DNA of 64,000 nt from Neoarius graeffei (lineage: Eukaryota; Chordata; Actinopteri; Siluriformes; Ariidae): positions 39,361,154 to 39,425,153 of the forward strand of contig NC_083575.1 in assembly GCF_027579695.1 (NCBI RefSeq), written 5' to 3'. The stretch's first letter is position 1, and the number at the start of each line of letters is the position of its first letter. The notes beneath the pieces are model-generated. The model did no database searches. It saw only the letters and a program-made list of their open reading frames with translations, and had not been told where the DNA came from. This document shows, piece by piece, positions 23,888 to 37,434 of this stretch. A program made the translations under genes and the position numbers.

Positions 23888-24900
23888 GGGGAAACCGGGT
23901 ATGGTTGTAACACGGGGGGAGTTGTAACGCCACTAATTCCACCAATCAGGGATAAGATACAAGTCATGTGGCAATTAGAATCTCTTCATAGTTCCTTTTC
24001 GACCACGCATGGACATTTGGAAATCGTTGGCGCAAGTTCTCACGGAGAGAAGTGAAAAAAAACAAAGTCTGAGGTAAGAAAGTAACTTTTTTTTTATATT
24101 ATTTTTTTCCCTAGTGCTTTACACATTGTAGGTAACGTTGTATGAGTTATATCAGGTCAAACTACAGTCTCTAAGGTAAAGAATGGTGTACTTATCCCCT
24201 GCTAATGTCAAAGCACCATGCTAATACAGCTAGCTAAGCAATGGATGGCAGTGGTGGGGTAGGTTGTAACAAGTTTTTTGAAAGTGTTACAACCATCCCC
24301 TTACATACAAAAAATATTTTTTTGTGATTTTGATAATTCTGCAGAATGCCTAGAACATGGGTGAGGAAAACAACTCGTGGAGTGGATGCTAAACTACTAA
24401 AAAGAGCAGCAGAAGAGATTAGGAAAGGTACATCTGTAAGGGCAGTGACAAGAAACCATGGCATCTGCCATGTTACCCTTAACAGATATTGGCAGAAGTA
24501 TAAACTGTTGAAAGACCAGGGATCTCAGGATTTTCAATATGGAGAGTGGATTGTATGTCATACAACATAGTTGGTGAATCTATTTTCCATGTTCATGCAA
24601 TAAATCGGCATATGAAATGGACTTCTGTTTTTTTTTTTTTCTGTTTTAACTACCTGTTACAACCTACCCCAATACGTGTTGCAACCTACCCCAGTAGTGG
24701 GGTAGGTTGTAACAAAGGTACACTCTGTATTTGACATAATCAGACAAATTTTGTGATGTAGTTGAGGATATTTAAATGGTTGCAAACTGCAGTAGACAAA
24801 TGTGGGTACTTTGCCTAAAAGTTCTACAACTGTAGTTTAAAAAGAAATGAGAGTTTTATGTGCTGAAGAAAAATGTGTTACAACCATACCCGGTCTCCCT
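23888..24900 (+). mobile_element. pogo-like (Tc1/mariner superfamily) deletion derivative
   Basis: The left end GGGGAAACCGGGTATGGTTG and the right end, read on the minus strand as AGGGAGACCGGGTATGGTTG, are inverted repeats of about 27 bp. They are flanked by TA at 23886-23887 and 24901-24902. Several internal copies of the motif GGGGTAGGTTGTAAC occur in both orientations (about 24252, 24655, 24675, 24700), like reiterated enzyme binding sites. The only coding remnant is an N-terminal helix-turn-helix segment at 24346. The element is 1013 bp, well below a full pogo transposon. Confidence 0.82.
24346..24570 (+). pseudogene. N-terminal HTH (psq-type) of a pogo-like transposase
   Basis: The frame begins MPRTWVRKTTRGVDAKLLKR and continues through AAEEIRKGTSVRAVTRNHGI and CHVTLNRYWQKY. 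This is the pattern of the psq/CENP-B-type helix-turn-helix at the start of pogo-family transposases. It ends at a stop after 74 codons with no DDE domain following, so most of the gene has been deleted. It starts close to an interior copy of the TGTAAC motif. The relic could only bind DNA, if it were expressed at all. Confidence 0.75.
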
Positions 24901-24902
24901 TA

Positions 24903-25023
24903 CAGGCTTTGAGTAAAACCACCATGGGGAAATGAACATCTACAACAATGTGAATTAAGTCTTGGTGTCTCCTCCAGAGGGGATTATCCTCTCGAGGTGT
25001 TCATTGAATACAGCATTACTTTT

Positions 25024-25084
<61 letters not shown>

Positions 25085-27552
25085 CAGTGAAGTGCTCTTT
25101 ACATGTTTCCTCTGAACTCCAGTGTTCCTTATCAGTAAGACAAGGCGCTTGAGCTCTGGAGGTAAAGTGTGCAGTCCATGCTGAAGCTGCTTGTGTCTTC
25201 ATGCACGACCTTCACACGTGTGCGTGTGCCGGGATCTGGACATTGTCCCCATGGCCAGAGAAGGATGTGAGCAATTACCAATTCTCAAAACGCTACTTTG
25301 CCGTAGTTAAATACATTACACGCCTCTCTTTCTCTCGCACCCGGGTGCTCTGACTTCAACCTGTGAAGCACTGGCCTTACAGAAAACCAGCCACCTTCAC
25401 CAGGCACAGTCTGCTGCAATTAACCAATCATTATCGTCATCATCATCATGATCATTATCGTCATCATCATCATAAATCCAATGAACATGTGGTGCACGTG
25501 TTTCACATCTAATTTACACCAACCTGTGTTGGCTTAAGCTTGTTTTTATTTCACTTTTTTTTATTTTGAGGGAGTAATTTGCCATTTGAGCTCACTGCAC
25601 ATAGTCTCTGATTTAAAAAAAAATCACTTTAATATGATTAATGGATTTAGTTTTATTTATAAGCTATTTTAAACATGGCATACTTTAATTAATTAAGGTA
25701 AACTACACGAGTTATTTTGGTGTAACACAGTTGTGTGTGTAATTTTTTCTGCCTTTAGTGCATTAAAGGATACAAAATAGGCCTAAAGCTATAAACCAAT
25801 TATTTCATTGTCAATATGGGAAAGCAATGAACATGATATCAGTGTGTCTAAACACAGATCAAGTCGAAAATGCATACCGGATATATTCTGCTGACAGGAG
25901 GTATGGCTGACAGCTTGAGCTAGTTATTATAGACACATTATTAGTTGAGTAGTTTTCGTGTGACTGTTTCTGAAAACTCATAGCTTACTTTAATTCTATA
26001 CACTGATCATTCTCAAAGGGGAAATCTGCGATTTTGAACTTGAACAAGCTTCTTCATTTCGAATGGGAGATGATTATCTGAAATGTGCCAACTCAAGTAT
26101 GCGGGGTTTTTTTTTTTTTTTGGGGGCGGGGGGGGGGGGGGGAATCTCCCTTTATTGATGTAATTTTTTAATTTATTGAAAATGAAGTGATGGTCCAGAC
26201 GCAGTTGTGTCGCACAGCACATGATGCCAGTGTCAGGAGGACTGGCCCACTTGGTATCAGGGAATGCTGAGCCCAGAAGCTGAGAGATCTCATGCTGGCG
26301 CCCCAAACAGACATGATGGGGGAGATGCCTGTAGTGTGCAAGGAAATCGGGGTTCAGCTGTTCTTAAACCAGGACTTATAGGAGACGAGGAAACCCTGAT
26401 TGCCACAAAATACGACGCCGGTTGTAATTAAGGAACGCGGCCATGTGGTACTGCTGAAATGTCAAACAAACCATTACACTGCGCCGACTTTCCCTGATCC
26501 GACTCCTGCTTTATTATTAACACTGCAGAGTGTATACACACACACACACTGCACGAACATTTTGATGTTACATTAGGTGTAACAGTGCGCACACACAAAA
26601 TCTGCAGTGCTGTGTTTTGGACCCTTTCCGACACAGGCTTTGGAATAGATAGATAGATAGATAGATAGATAGATCTATTACAATATGTGCTAATATGTTC
26701 TTAATTTAATAATAATAATAATAATAATAAGAATTTATTATATCGCTTTAAATTTATTTCCACATAACTGAAATAAAACAAAACCCCACCTTATTTATCA
26801 ATAAATATTTTATTTAAAAATACTGTGTATGTATATATGTAATGTTAAATCTTATACCAAGAAATCGCATTCACTCATTTATTTATTCATTCATTTTATT
26901 AATAATAATTATTTTTTATCATTGTGTTCAAGTTCACAGTTACAGATTTCCCTCTTGAGAATCAGCAACGTGTAGTATTAAAGCAAACTATGAGTTTTCA
27001 AAAACAGCCGCACTAAAACTATAGGCTCCATAACTGTATGCGCATATACAGTGTGTGTGTAAAATAATGATGGGTTTCCCATGATAAAGCGAGCATCATA
27101 CTGATCTCTCTGATTAAAGTGATACTAAGGCTATACGATGCTTTTGGGAAGCCGAGCTCAGATTCATTCTCCATCAAGCCTTCAGATATATAGAGAAACC
27201 TGTCCCTGTGGAATATAGTATTATTTTATACTGAGCTGTACAGAGCTGCTGCTCAGATCTGGGCTTCGACCAGACCTCATTAGGAGTGATGGCAGGGACC
27301 CAGTGAAATGCATATGCAGGATTGAAGGATATCAATGTAATTTAGAATAAGAGACAGGATAAAAAACGTTACACGATGAAAGGAAGTTGAGGGTAAAACC
27401 GTGCAGGGAAGCTAAGAACCCTTATCTCTCAACACCTGGCTGTTTTATGCTCATTCCCAGAACAATGCACAGCCGTTTAAATAGCGGCTTTAAGCCCCTG
27501 AGTGTACAGAAACGCAGCACTGCTCTTATCAGTGTGTTGGAGCTGAGCTGAA

Positions 27553-27584
<32 letters not shown>

Positions 27585-27933
27585 GAGTGGGGAGACAGTA
27601 GCAGGGCTCACTCGGCACGCGCTCCACCTCGCTCTGTCACATTATAATAATTGTTTTCATTACATTATTAATAAATCTAGAAGTGGGGCACGTGCAGCGA
27701 TAACCGGTTTTATTATTAATGTAACATCGCAACCAAACAATATCAGCACGAGGAAGGCGGAATGATCAATTTATTATGGAACAAAGAACAGCATTTCTCA
27801 TCTGAAACAAATCAGTCCATGAACACGCTGCTTTAATGACATCTAATGCACTGGGCGGATAAACTAAGTCATTTTAACAAGTAATAATAATAATAATAAT
27901 AATAAATGAACATGCGGGTTCATTGTCATGGAA

Positions 27934-27985
<52 letters not shown>

Positions 27986-28304
27986 CCAGTGTTCCATTTT
28001 GTTTTCATTCAGTTTTATAAAGAAAAAAAAATAAAGAATACTGCAATGAATAACTAACAATGTTATTTACAAACGTTTGTAAAATGTTCATTTAAACAGT
28101 GCTTGCTGAACATGAACCGAAGACCAACAAGTAACTGCAGGATATCATACAAATAATAACATAAATAGGCTGTAAATGGATTTACATGCAAATTTGTTTT
28201 AATAAAATATGCATCATTAAATAAGCACTAAATCATAGTTCAATTATTCAGCACATAATCAGTGAAGCAGCAGCGTACTTAATTATATTCACCTCGCAGT
28301 GGGT

Positions 28305-28337
<33 letters not shown>

Positions 28338-28799
28338 CTGCAGAGAATAATGTGTTTTTTAATTACCATACAGCTGGTGTTGAGTTACTAATAAGTCAGA
28401 TCATCATATCAAACACACTCTCCTGAGTCTGTGAAAGTATAGTATACACACCCACATGCACACAAACACTGCATTACACACATTGTCTGGAGGGTGAAAT
28501 TTGTGTGGATGTACAAAAACTCAAGCACATCAACAAAATTAATATGCCACACACTTTCAAAATGGCTTTAAGAACTCGTTAAGTGGTATTTGTGTGTGTG
28601 TGTGTGTGTTGGAGGCACGGAGGGAGATGGAGGCAGACTGATAGTGAATCCTCCTCCTGTGGTCTCAGTGGTTGTGTTAAGCACAGATGAAGGTTATCTC
28701 TCTCGGCTGTGTGTGAGTGGAGATGACTTACTGTTCCTGTGGTCACGTTGGCCTTGTTGAGTGTGGACACTGAGATATCTTCCTAGTGTGTGTGTGTGT
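24903..28799. other. Intergenic DNA with microsatellites and enhancer-like segments
   Basis: No protein-coding gene recognised. Repeat tracts are (CT)n 25027-25078, an ATC-rich tract 25431-25473, T-run then G-run 26107-26142, (GATA)n 26646-26673, (AAT)n 26707-26730, (GT)n 27555-27584, (AAT)n 27882-27905, (ATT)n 27935-27983 and (GA)n 28307-28335. Between them, 26160-26460 and 27120-27540 are repeat-free and GC-balanced, which suggests possible conserved regulatory DNA. This cannot be shown without alignments. Confidence 0.45.
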
Positions 28800-28829
28800 T
28801 AGGGGGAGAATATATCTGTGTGTTTGTGT

Positions 28830-31299
28830 ACATATGAGCGCCTGAGTGCAGATTTCATTCTGATATATTATCATCTGATCCCTCAGTTTCCTGCCATTGA
28901 TCAAGCACTCTTTTCTCAGCTGTGGGGCTGCGAGAGAAACCTGATGGCCCAGTCGGAGATGATGAGAGGAAGGAGAAAACAAAAGAATCGATACACGCTT
29001 CTTCAGTCTTTCTTTTCTTTTTGAAAAGACCTGGGTGAGTATTTGTGTTAGTGTATAACTTTGCATTTCTGTCTGGATAAATGCATGATGTGTTCACGGA
29101 TACAGCTTTTACTTCTGCATATAACATTTTGCGTCAAAGTTAATAAAATAAGATGCAAAGTCTGTGTATTAAATATTAATACCAACAGCTAAAACAGTCA
29201 ACCATTTCTGCTGGACTGGAGGATAGATTGAGAGTGCTTTTGCACTGCTGTCCATCACCATTCTGTCATAACATACTGTAGTTAATGTAACTTCCCACAA
29301 CACATGCTGAGAGACCTTAACTGTCCTATACTTGGCATAATTATATGCCTAGTAATATATGTATCGTATGTCACACACACATACAGTCTATATTCTCCAC
29401 GCATAGCTGTGCTCAGATTGTGTGCTCATTTGACCAAAGACACTCTCTTATCTAGTACAGGAATTTTGTTAGCTGTCAGATCCACCATTACAACAGATGT
29501 CAGGAAATTGTCAGTCATATCCTGGAATGGGTGCTCTAACACCCGTTTCATCATAACAACCCCATGTCCTCTTCTCTCTCTCTCTCCCACACACACACTT
29601 ATCTCACCCCCAAGCATCTCACACACACATACATACATACATACATACATACATACATACATACATACATACATACATACACGCGCACACACACACTGTG
29701 ACTGTGAGTGACAGTAGATCAGCTAGCTTGGCCCTGTGAGGGTCGTGACCCTCTCCATCTGGACCTGATCGTTGTGCTTACATATAGACTCTTGTCTTGT
29801 AGGGTCTTGTAGCTTTAACTGAGGAAACCTTCATGTTCTCACTCCATGTTTGGTTGTTGTACTTAGGTAGTGAATTGCATGCCATAGTCATATATGGAAG
29901 TGTCTCACTTTTTTAATTCTTCAGTGCTGGTGGTAAGTGCACAGATTAGAGGTGATTTTCTTTGATTTAAAGACTTCTGTATGAAATACATTTTAGCAAT
30001 TGGAAAATATTAAATTGTGTAATTAATCACAGTATTTAGGTCCAACGATCATAATCAAATGCAAAACATTTAATTGAAAACTACTGTGCTTCTCTTTTTA
30101 CAGCTCAGTGACTGTGAACAAGTGAGAGGTTTTTACCTTTAACTGATCATGGTAAGAGCTATCCATCTCTAGGCCTCTGTGAGATGAGCAAACACTGAAG
30201 TTATTAAGCAGTAATTTTAACTACAGTACATTTTACACATTGAAACACACTGCCAAGCAATAGGTCTGGACACATTGGAGAGAATATATATTTTTCGAAA
30301 GGCTTAGTTTCTGAAATGAGTGTAAATAGTGAAATTAATGGTCATGTATAAATTACATTTTTGAATCCGAATAAATATAAAAGTGGTTTCTTCTATTAAT
30401 ACGGTAGCTTTTGCATAAATTAAATTGCTTCCATTTAAAAAAAAGTTTTCATTTTGAACTTGCCTCCTGTGTGTGATGCTTCATCAGGAATTTAGAATTC
30501 AAAATCAAAAATAGTTTTGATTTGTTTCACACATTTCATAACTCCGTATGTGTTATTTCATAGGGTCAGTGTCTTTATTTTATTCTAAAATTATAGAAAT
30601 CCTTCTATGAGCAGGTCTGCTCAAACTGTTGATTGATAGTGAATAAAATACACCCACACACAAAATGAGTGTATTTATGTACAGAGAGATACAGTGACTT
30701 GGGGATCTCTTGGTTGCAGGCAGTGTGTGTTTTGGTATAGAATTAAATGCAAGTCTTGATCAGGAAAAAGTAGTATTTTAAAATACAGTACATAAATAAA
30801 AGCATTTATAAATGTAATATCTCATGTAATATTTTGCAATTAAGCCAATTTGCTGATAACGAGCACATCATGTTTACTGATGCCATGTGCTTTTGGTCTA
30901 ACATGGTGATGAAAAAGTCTTCAAGATCTCTGTTGATAAGCCCTTCAGTTTAACTACAAGATTCAGTCAAGCAAGCGTTTGATTTAATAGGAGCAAGCAA
31001 ACGTGAGAACCGAGTGTAGAGTTTTAATTTAACAAATATTTAAGTTCAAAAACATATTTAAAACAGTACAGTACAATAGTTTTGTTGTAGCCATTTATTC
31101 AAACACGTTGTGCATAATAACACATTTTGCATTCTCTGTCATAAAAACATAATCTTCTTTGTTTTCAGAAAGCTAGTATCACTTCATTGTGTATGATATG
31201 ACATATTTTCCAGTGTGACCATAAATTCAGTGCTAGCAGGAGCAGCGCGGGGACTTTTCCTCTTCCAGACTGTCAGAAGAGTTTTGGATGGAAAGATAA

Positions 31300-31325
<26 letters not shown>
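28830..31325 (+). ncRNA. Possible spliced non-coding transcript (three exon-like segments)
   Basis: Signals on the + strand line up as a small gene. A donor-like GG|GTGAGT occurs at 29033-29040. A strong acceptor TTCTCTTTTTACAG ends at 30103, followed by a 48-nt segment (30104-30151) that closes at CATG|GTAAGAGC. Another strong acceptor, CTTCTTTGTTTTCAG, ends near 31168, followed by about 130 nt leading to overlapping AATAAA hexamers from 31299. Joined frames are short, so a non-coding RNA is more likely than a protein. SIX-family loci in mammals do have intergenic non-coding transcripts. The exon 1 start is a guess. This is inference from splice-like motifs, and such motifs also occur by chance. 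Confidence 0.3.
29630..29682. repeat. (ACAT)n microsatellite
   Basis: A pure tetranucleotide ACAT/CATA tract preceded by CA-rich sequence. It creates a tyrosine/isoleucine/histidine-rich chance frame that is not a gene. Confidence 0.95.

Positions 31326-31342
<17 letters not shown>
31299..31342. repeat. (AAAT)n microsatellite
   Basis: About ten AAAT units, which also read as overlapping AATAAA hexamers on the + strand. Confidence 0.95.
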
Positions 31343-31937
31343 AGATTTGTTTTTATAAATGGCTTGTCTGAGCCTGGTAAGTTCTCAGCGGAAAGTCAGA
31401 TTTCTTATTTGTTGTTTTACAAAGACAGGACTTTCTCTATGAGCTCATGCCTCAAAGTTTTATATTATAAATAATCCAGTTATTTGATAGCAAGGACATC
31501 AGTACCTGCAGTGATCTATGCTGCAGTGTTGTGCTTTACTTACCTGTTGGTGAACGTGTAGCACTGATGCTTCCTAATTCATAAAAGATGTTATAAGATA
31601 AAATTTATTCAAAAAAATATATAATGAGAAATGTTGGAATATGTGAAATACTGGACCTGTCTGTGCTTGACTGATTTTAGACTCGTGTTTACAGAAAATA
31701 TCCCTCAATGCAGGGTACTGCAGCTCCGGTGGTCTTCCCTGCCCTGAAAGAAAGATGGGAATAATCATAAAGAAAAAATTCTAAACTTACACCATACTTG
31801 TATTATTAACAATATGCACTTGTACTATCAGTGTCAATTTTTAGCCTAACTCTAAAGATCACAACTGAAGTAAATATTGCTTGATTCAATTAATGGGCAC
31901 TTACATACTTAAAAAGATTTATTCTGCAGAAAATAAA

Positions 31938-31979
<42 letters not shown>

Positions 31980-32917
31980 CTTGATATGCAGGTATAATGT
32001 TTATGTATGAATAGAATGACTTCCACACAAGTAGATGTGTTATTTCATTACTTCAAAATGTAATCTAATGATGAAATACTTCTGTAGAATTCATGAGTTC
32101 ATCTTTACATGAAAAATATCCATCTAAAATTAAACATGACTTTTAAGCCTCCTATATGTCCTAGTGAACAAGGGAACATTTTCATCCTATCATGGTATAC
32201 CCTCAGGCAATTCCCTTCAGTTTTATTAAACCCATAGGCTCATGTTTCATAATAACTAATTATAATGTGCAGGATCTTATTCATTTACATCTGACTCACA
32301 CAACTGTTTTTAAACTTCAGTTCTTCTGAACTAATATAAAGAACAAACCCACTTTCTTACCTCAAAGTAAATGTCTCAAACCCCTTGAAATCCAAGCTTG
32401 CTGCACTGACTGTCCCTGCACTCAAATCTTACACCTTCATCAGTCTGACACTGACAAATGATTCGTCTCAAATATCACTGAGCCACTGTCAGTTCTGCTG
32501 AAGGCTAAAAATATTTTGATGAGGGCAAACGAGGCATGTGAAGCCATCACTTCAGCCCCGACACGCACAGTCACTGGAGAGATTAAAGATTTTCGAAAGA
32601 TTGAGGGTTCGATGGCCTTCATTTGAGCACTTTTCCTGGTTACTCTTCAAGTTTATTCAGCCTTGAGGCAGAAAGAAACAGATTGAGTTTAGAAAACTGT
32701 CATCGCCGCCATATACAGCTCTTCTTGTATTATTGTATAATCCTGTAACAGCCTTTTATTTCCAGGAGAGAGGCAGAAGACTAGTGCACTATTTTCCAAG
32801 GAGATGTATACTATTTGGACGGAGTATATAGCTTGTACTTAAAATATATTGTAGAAAATCTTAGAGTTCTTGGTAAAAACAAAACAAAAAAGTCAGGGAG
32901 GTCAACTATATTTGAAT

Positions 32918-32970
<53 letters not shown>

Positions 32971-33458
32971 TTACAATAGTCCTTATAAAAGTCGGTTATG
33001 TTGCACCTAAGCTTCTGCTATCTATTTATTTGTGTAGATTGTGTGCCTGTGAGGGGGAAAAAAATGCTATGGAATTTGATTAGCTTTAAATAAATAACCA
33101 GCTTCCTCTGACTATTCAGTAGCCTGTGGGACACACTGGCTAAACTCTGGTGTAATAAAATCAGATAATGAATTTAGTCACCCACACATTTTAATATTTA
33201 ATAAAGCCACAGTGATGCTATGCAGTCAGGTGCATATATTATTTGCCTTGCTTCCTTCAACAGAAGTTGCCCACAAGCGTATCTTTGTATTCAAAATAAT
33301 TGTATTAGATAAAAGTCAATATCAAAAAATAAAATTTGTAAACTATTATTAATGACATCCCTTTTATGTCTCTGATGATACATACTGGAGTAACTCTGAC
33401 ACATTTTTAATTCATTGATATCAGCAATCAGGCTTGTTAAAACACTATGCATATCTAG

Positions 33459-33515
<57 letters not shown>

Positions 33516-34335
33516 CGTAAATAATGTTGCATTGTGTGTGAGCTTTAACAAACATTATTTTTGTGGATTTTTTTTTTTTTTTGAGTGTGGACCATCACAG
33601 TTGCTGTGTTTTAATAAAACGTCGCACTTAAAGTACTGTGCAAAATCAAAGAACGTCCATTTGTTTTCAGTCAAAAGGTCATACAGTGCTTAGTTAATTA
33701 TTTAGTTCAGTATTACACACAAATATTTATAGATTTCATACTGTTTTTAATGTTGACGACCTATGTGTGGTTTTCTGTGAAATATATTTTCCCCATCATT
33801 GTAGTTCATTGTTTATTTGTTATTGTTTATAAACCACACAAAGGTCTTCAACAGTTAAAACAGTACAAAACATGTAAATATTTTCTTTGTAATATTGAAC
33901 GGTAATATTGATCTTTATTAATAACTACTGCAAGACTGTGACTGTAGATGAAATTAATGTACTGTACATTTTCCTATCATTATCATTTGCCTCTAAATAA
34001 ATAATAATCAACACTGTGTGGCCATTTGATTGAAAACAAAGGGGTGGTGTCTGACTTTTGCACACTGCTGAACATTATCAGGAGTATTTGTGTTTTCTCT
34101 TCAGTCATTTAGCAAAGTAAGCCAATTGTTTCCTAAAACTAGTCCAGATTGGTCCCCCCCCCAGGAGACGATACTTAACACAGGAATATATATTTTTCCA
34201 CATACTACTAACAAAATGACCTGCTCGGTTGTGCAATTCAGTCAAGAAATCAATCAGACATGCCAAAACATTAGTTTCTTTTTGCACCGTGAGGGATCAG
34301 TGGGGGTCGGTGTTGGTGAAGAAAAGCTGAGGGAA
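31343..34335. other. Intergenic DNA, AT-rich with microsatellites
   Basis: No gene recognised. It includes (ATT)n at 31941-31979 and 32920-32970, and (GT)n at 33461-33509. Other sequence is unique, with only short frames. Confidence 0.5.
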
Positions 34336-35425
34336 CGTGCAAGGCCGGGAAAGCAGTAAACATGGCGGCTCTCAGGTTTCCCCACCACCATTCATATCTC
34401 CCTCTTGGGTCATTATTCAGCCTGTTTGCTAATTCAGCTTTTCCTTTAAAACCAAAGTGGAAAGGGGGGAAAAAACCTCGGCCTCAATATATTGGCGCGA
34501 CATCATATTAGAACATATCCGCTACATGTGACTGATGGTTATTACTCTGGGGGTCATTTCAGTGTTTATGCTATAGGACAATATCTTTAAGCAGCTCGTA
34601 TTTTACATGTGACAAAACATCAGTCTGGCTCTTTTCACTAGATTCATTGTCGACAAAAACATTTAAAGTAAATAAGCAGAGGCCCTCTGCACCTCTGCCC
34701 TGCTGAGAGCCTCTCCGATCTGCCCATCTCGCTCTCTATTATTCCTGCAGCTTGCACGTTGCTTTTATACACTTCTATGAAGAGCTGTAAAGTTAAGCGT
34801 CTCGTACATCAAATGTACACAAACTTCACTTTATTAGACCACAAGCCATAATTTAAACATCCAACACTAAACTGAAAATAAGCCAAGAAGGAGCGGAAAA
34901 AGTCACATTGCTCGGGCCCGTCCAGGAAGCATTTAAAATGTCACTAATTGTGACCAAAGATATCCTTAACAGCATCAATGCATCATTTGAGCTTGGACAG
35001 TTTGGCTTAATGCAGGCCTAATGCAGTGAGCGGGAGCTTGTTTTTATTACTGCGCCGCTGACTGTTTGTGCAATTTCTCGATTTCCTAAAGCCCATGATG
35101 ACAGGCCCACTCATTGAGCCGAGCCCCAGCAGATGTCCAAACACTGGCTAATGTAACCCAGCAGGGCCGGTGCACTCGGAGTGGCATGGGGGGGTTGTCT
35201 CGAGAGCAGTGGCCAAAGCAGAGTAACTCAAATGGAATGGCCTGTGAGTTCACACATCTCTGGAAATAGGGAGTTTAATGTAATGGAGCGGTTTAGCAGC
35301 TATAAACAGAGCAGGCCATCTTTGGCCCACCCTAATCCTGAGAGGACTTTCTCGTGTGTCTCACCCTGCAGGAGCTGTTGTGATGAATCTTTTGACCTCT
35401 CACCCTGGTCACGATAGTGGGATGA
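34336..35425. promoter_or_regulatory. Candidate enhancer-like unique block
   Basis: About 1.1 kb without simple repeats or transposon ends, with more balanced composition than its flanks. It opens with an exact MEF3/SIX-type site TCAGGTTTC at 34372-34380 and holds several TAAT-type homeodomain cores. Location in the non-coding flank of six2 makes a regulatory role reasonable. Conservation cannot be judged from one sequence, so this is inference only. Confidence 0.3.
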
Positions 35426-35873
35426 GAATATACAGGGTGGCGTGTGATCATGATGTGAGCTCAAAACTTTGGACTAGTGTGGACATATTATAGACACTAA
35501 CATATATACCTACTGTCTGTGCAGAAAAAAAATCACGTTACAGCTTACACATTAAGACTGCATAAAAATGACAATTTGTAGTTCTAACATCGAGTGAAAA
35601 TGTAAGCGTCTGGAAATCTTTTTTAGTAATAGCAAAAAGTCTTTGTCTATACGAGTCAAAACGCCTTTCTGCTTATGGTGAGATTAAGGTGACCTTACTC
35701 ACAGTTTATTTTTAATCCTGCCTGCCTGCTAATGTATAGAGCTCTTATGAGGAAAAGAGTTCAATAAAACAGGATCATCTGTCTAAAAGCAAGTTGGCTC
35801 AGAGAAAATCAATGTGATATTGTATACGCTGGTGTCATGGAGCCTCTGAGAGTCATTTATGAAGCATCTAATT

Positions 35874-35929
<56 letters not shown>
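35874..35929. repeat. (CT)n microsatellite
   Basis: About 28 CT units. The minus-strand frame across it is an Arg-Glu run and not a gene. Confidence 0.95.
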
Positions 35930-37434
35930 GCTCCCTATACATTTAAATGCATCATCACTGAAGTATTCTAGTATAAATAATAGCACCTAATGCCAAATAT
36001 TGGGAATTCCCACTAGTCTGATGGAGTTCTACTAGTATATGTAACTATATATTCAGCCTTGTTGTCTTTATATACATGGTAGTGCTTACAGATCATTGTA
36101 ATTACACCTCTTTTTAAAGGTTGGGTTCATATTTTGGTGTAAAGTTCACTGCATATTGACAGTATTTAGGTAATTAGAGATCTTTTGATCCAGTTATATT
36201 TCCTGACTTATCATTCATTTTGGTAAACCAAGTCATCCTTGCACATATTTACTAACTTGTAAATATCCTGATTGTAAAATAAGATGTTTCCTGATGAGGA
36301 AGAATGGTCAAAATGAAACGCATGTCTTCATTATTCATGGATCTACGGCATCTGTCGTGTGATTGTAAAGGAAGATGTAATTTAATAAGAATGTCAGATT
36401 TTAATTGTATGATTGCACATGATTTATGTTTTTCATCATCTTTTGAGGTTTTGGCAAATGTATGTAAATGATTCCATTTATTTGGACATCTCAGAATGGG
36501 AACCACATCTTGATGAATAACTGTTTGTTTTTATGGTCATCTATGTTCCATATTTGTTTTATAACTGAGCATTTCAATCTAAACTTTCTGCATGAATATG
36601 ATGGTCCAGTTGAGCGAACTAAAAACACACCTGAATTAAATATTTGGAAAATAGATTTTGTTTTGTAGCACACAGCCACATCAGGAAAAAGTCACCAAAA
36701 GCCACTGAAAGTCAATATGCTTGAATCTCAAAGTCATTTTTGCATCAAATATACAATAAACATATAGATGCTTGAACATGGTACCATGTTTTTTTAGAAT
36801 ACATTGACCAGATATTTGGACACCATTTATTGAATTGTTTCTAGCGTTTGAATATTATGTTTAAATCATTGACTGCTAGCTTTTCCATTCATGGTTCTAT
36901 CTAATCATGTTAGGAGCATAATATTTCCCTAAACCTTTTTTCCCCCAGCGTTTTAATAAAGTGAGAGTGTGGCTACAACTTCATTCTTCTGAAATCCCTG
37001 ACTGAAGATTTAAAACAGTCACAGTGATCATGTTATAGATAATGTTGTAGTCAGAGATTTTGTTGTTTGCTTGATTGTCAAAGATGATTAAAAATAAACA
37101 AATAAATAAAAAACGAAAAGATGGAAAATTCTAAAGCGATCCAGAGTAGTTGAAAGTAATACAGAATATATAATGTAATCATGAAGTAAAGGTTTGTAGA
37201 TGCAGTGACTCATACAGACCTATGACTCACCAGAAGCCTTTTTCTGCAAAACATTTCATTATTTTTCCTTAGATGCCTGACTTAAAGGCAGTATTTTTGC
37301 ATGACTGTATAATGAACCTGGAGCCATTCTGACTAAACAGACAAAAAGCTTCTGAACGGTCACTGCTTGTGATGCACATACAGTAAAGCAGTGACAGTTG
37401 ACAGTATTGTCATTATACAGTACATGCAAACCTT
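35930..37434. other. Intergenic DNA, AT-rich
   Basis: No gene, transposon end or long microsatellite recognised. Confidence 0.5.

Noticed and set aside
29600-29700. Short tandem repeats considered as a CRISPR-like array
   Set aside because: The repeats are pure 4-bp microsatellite units without unique spacers, in a vertebrate genome.
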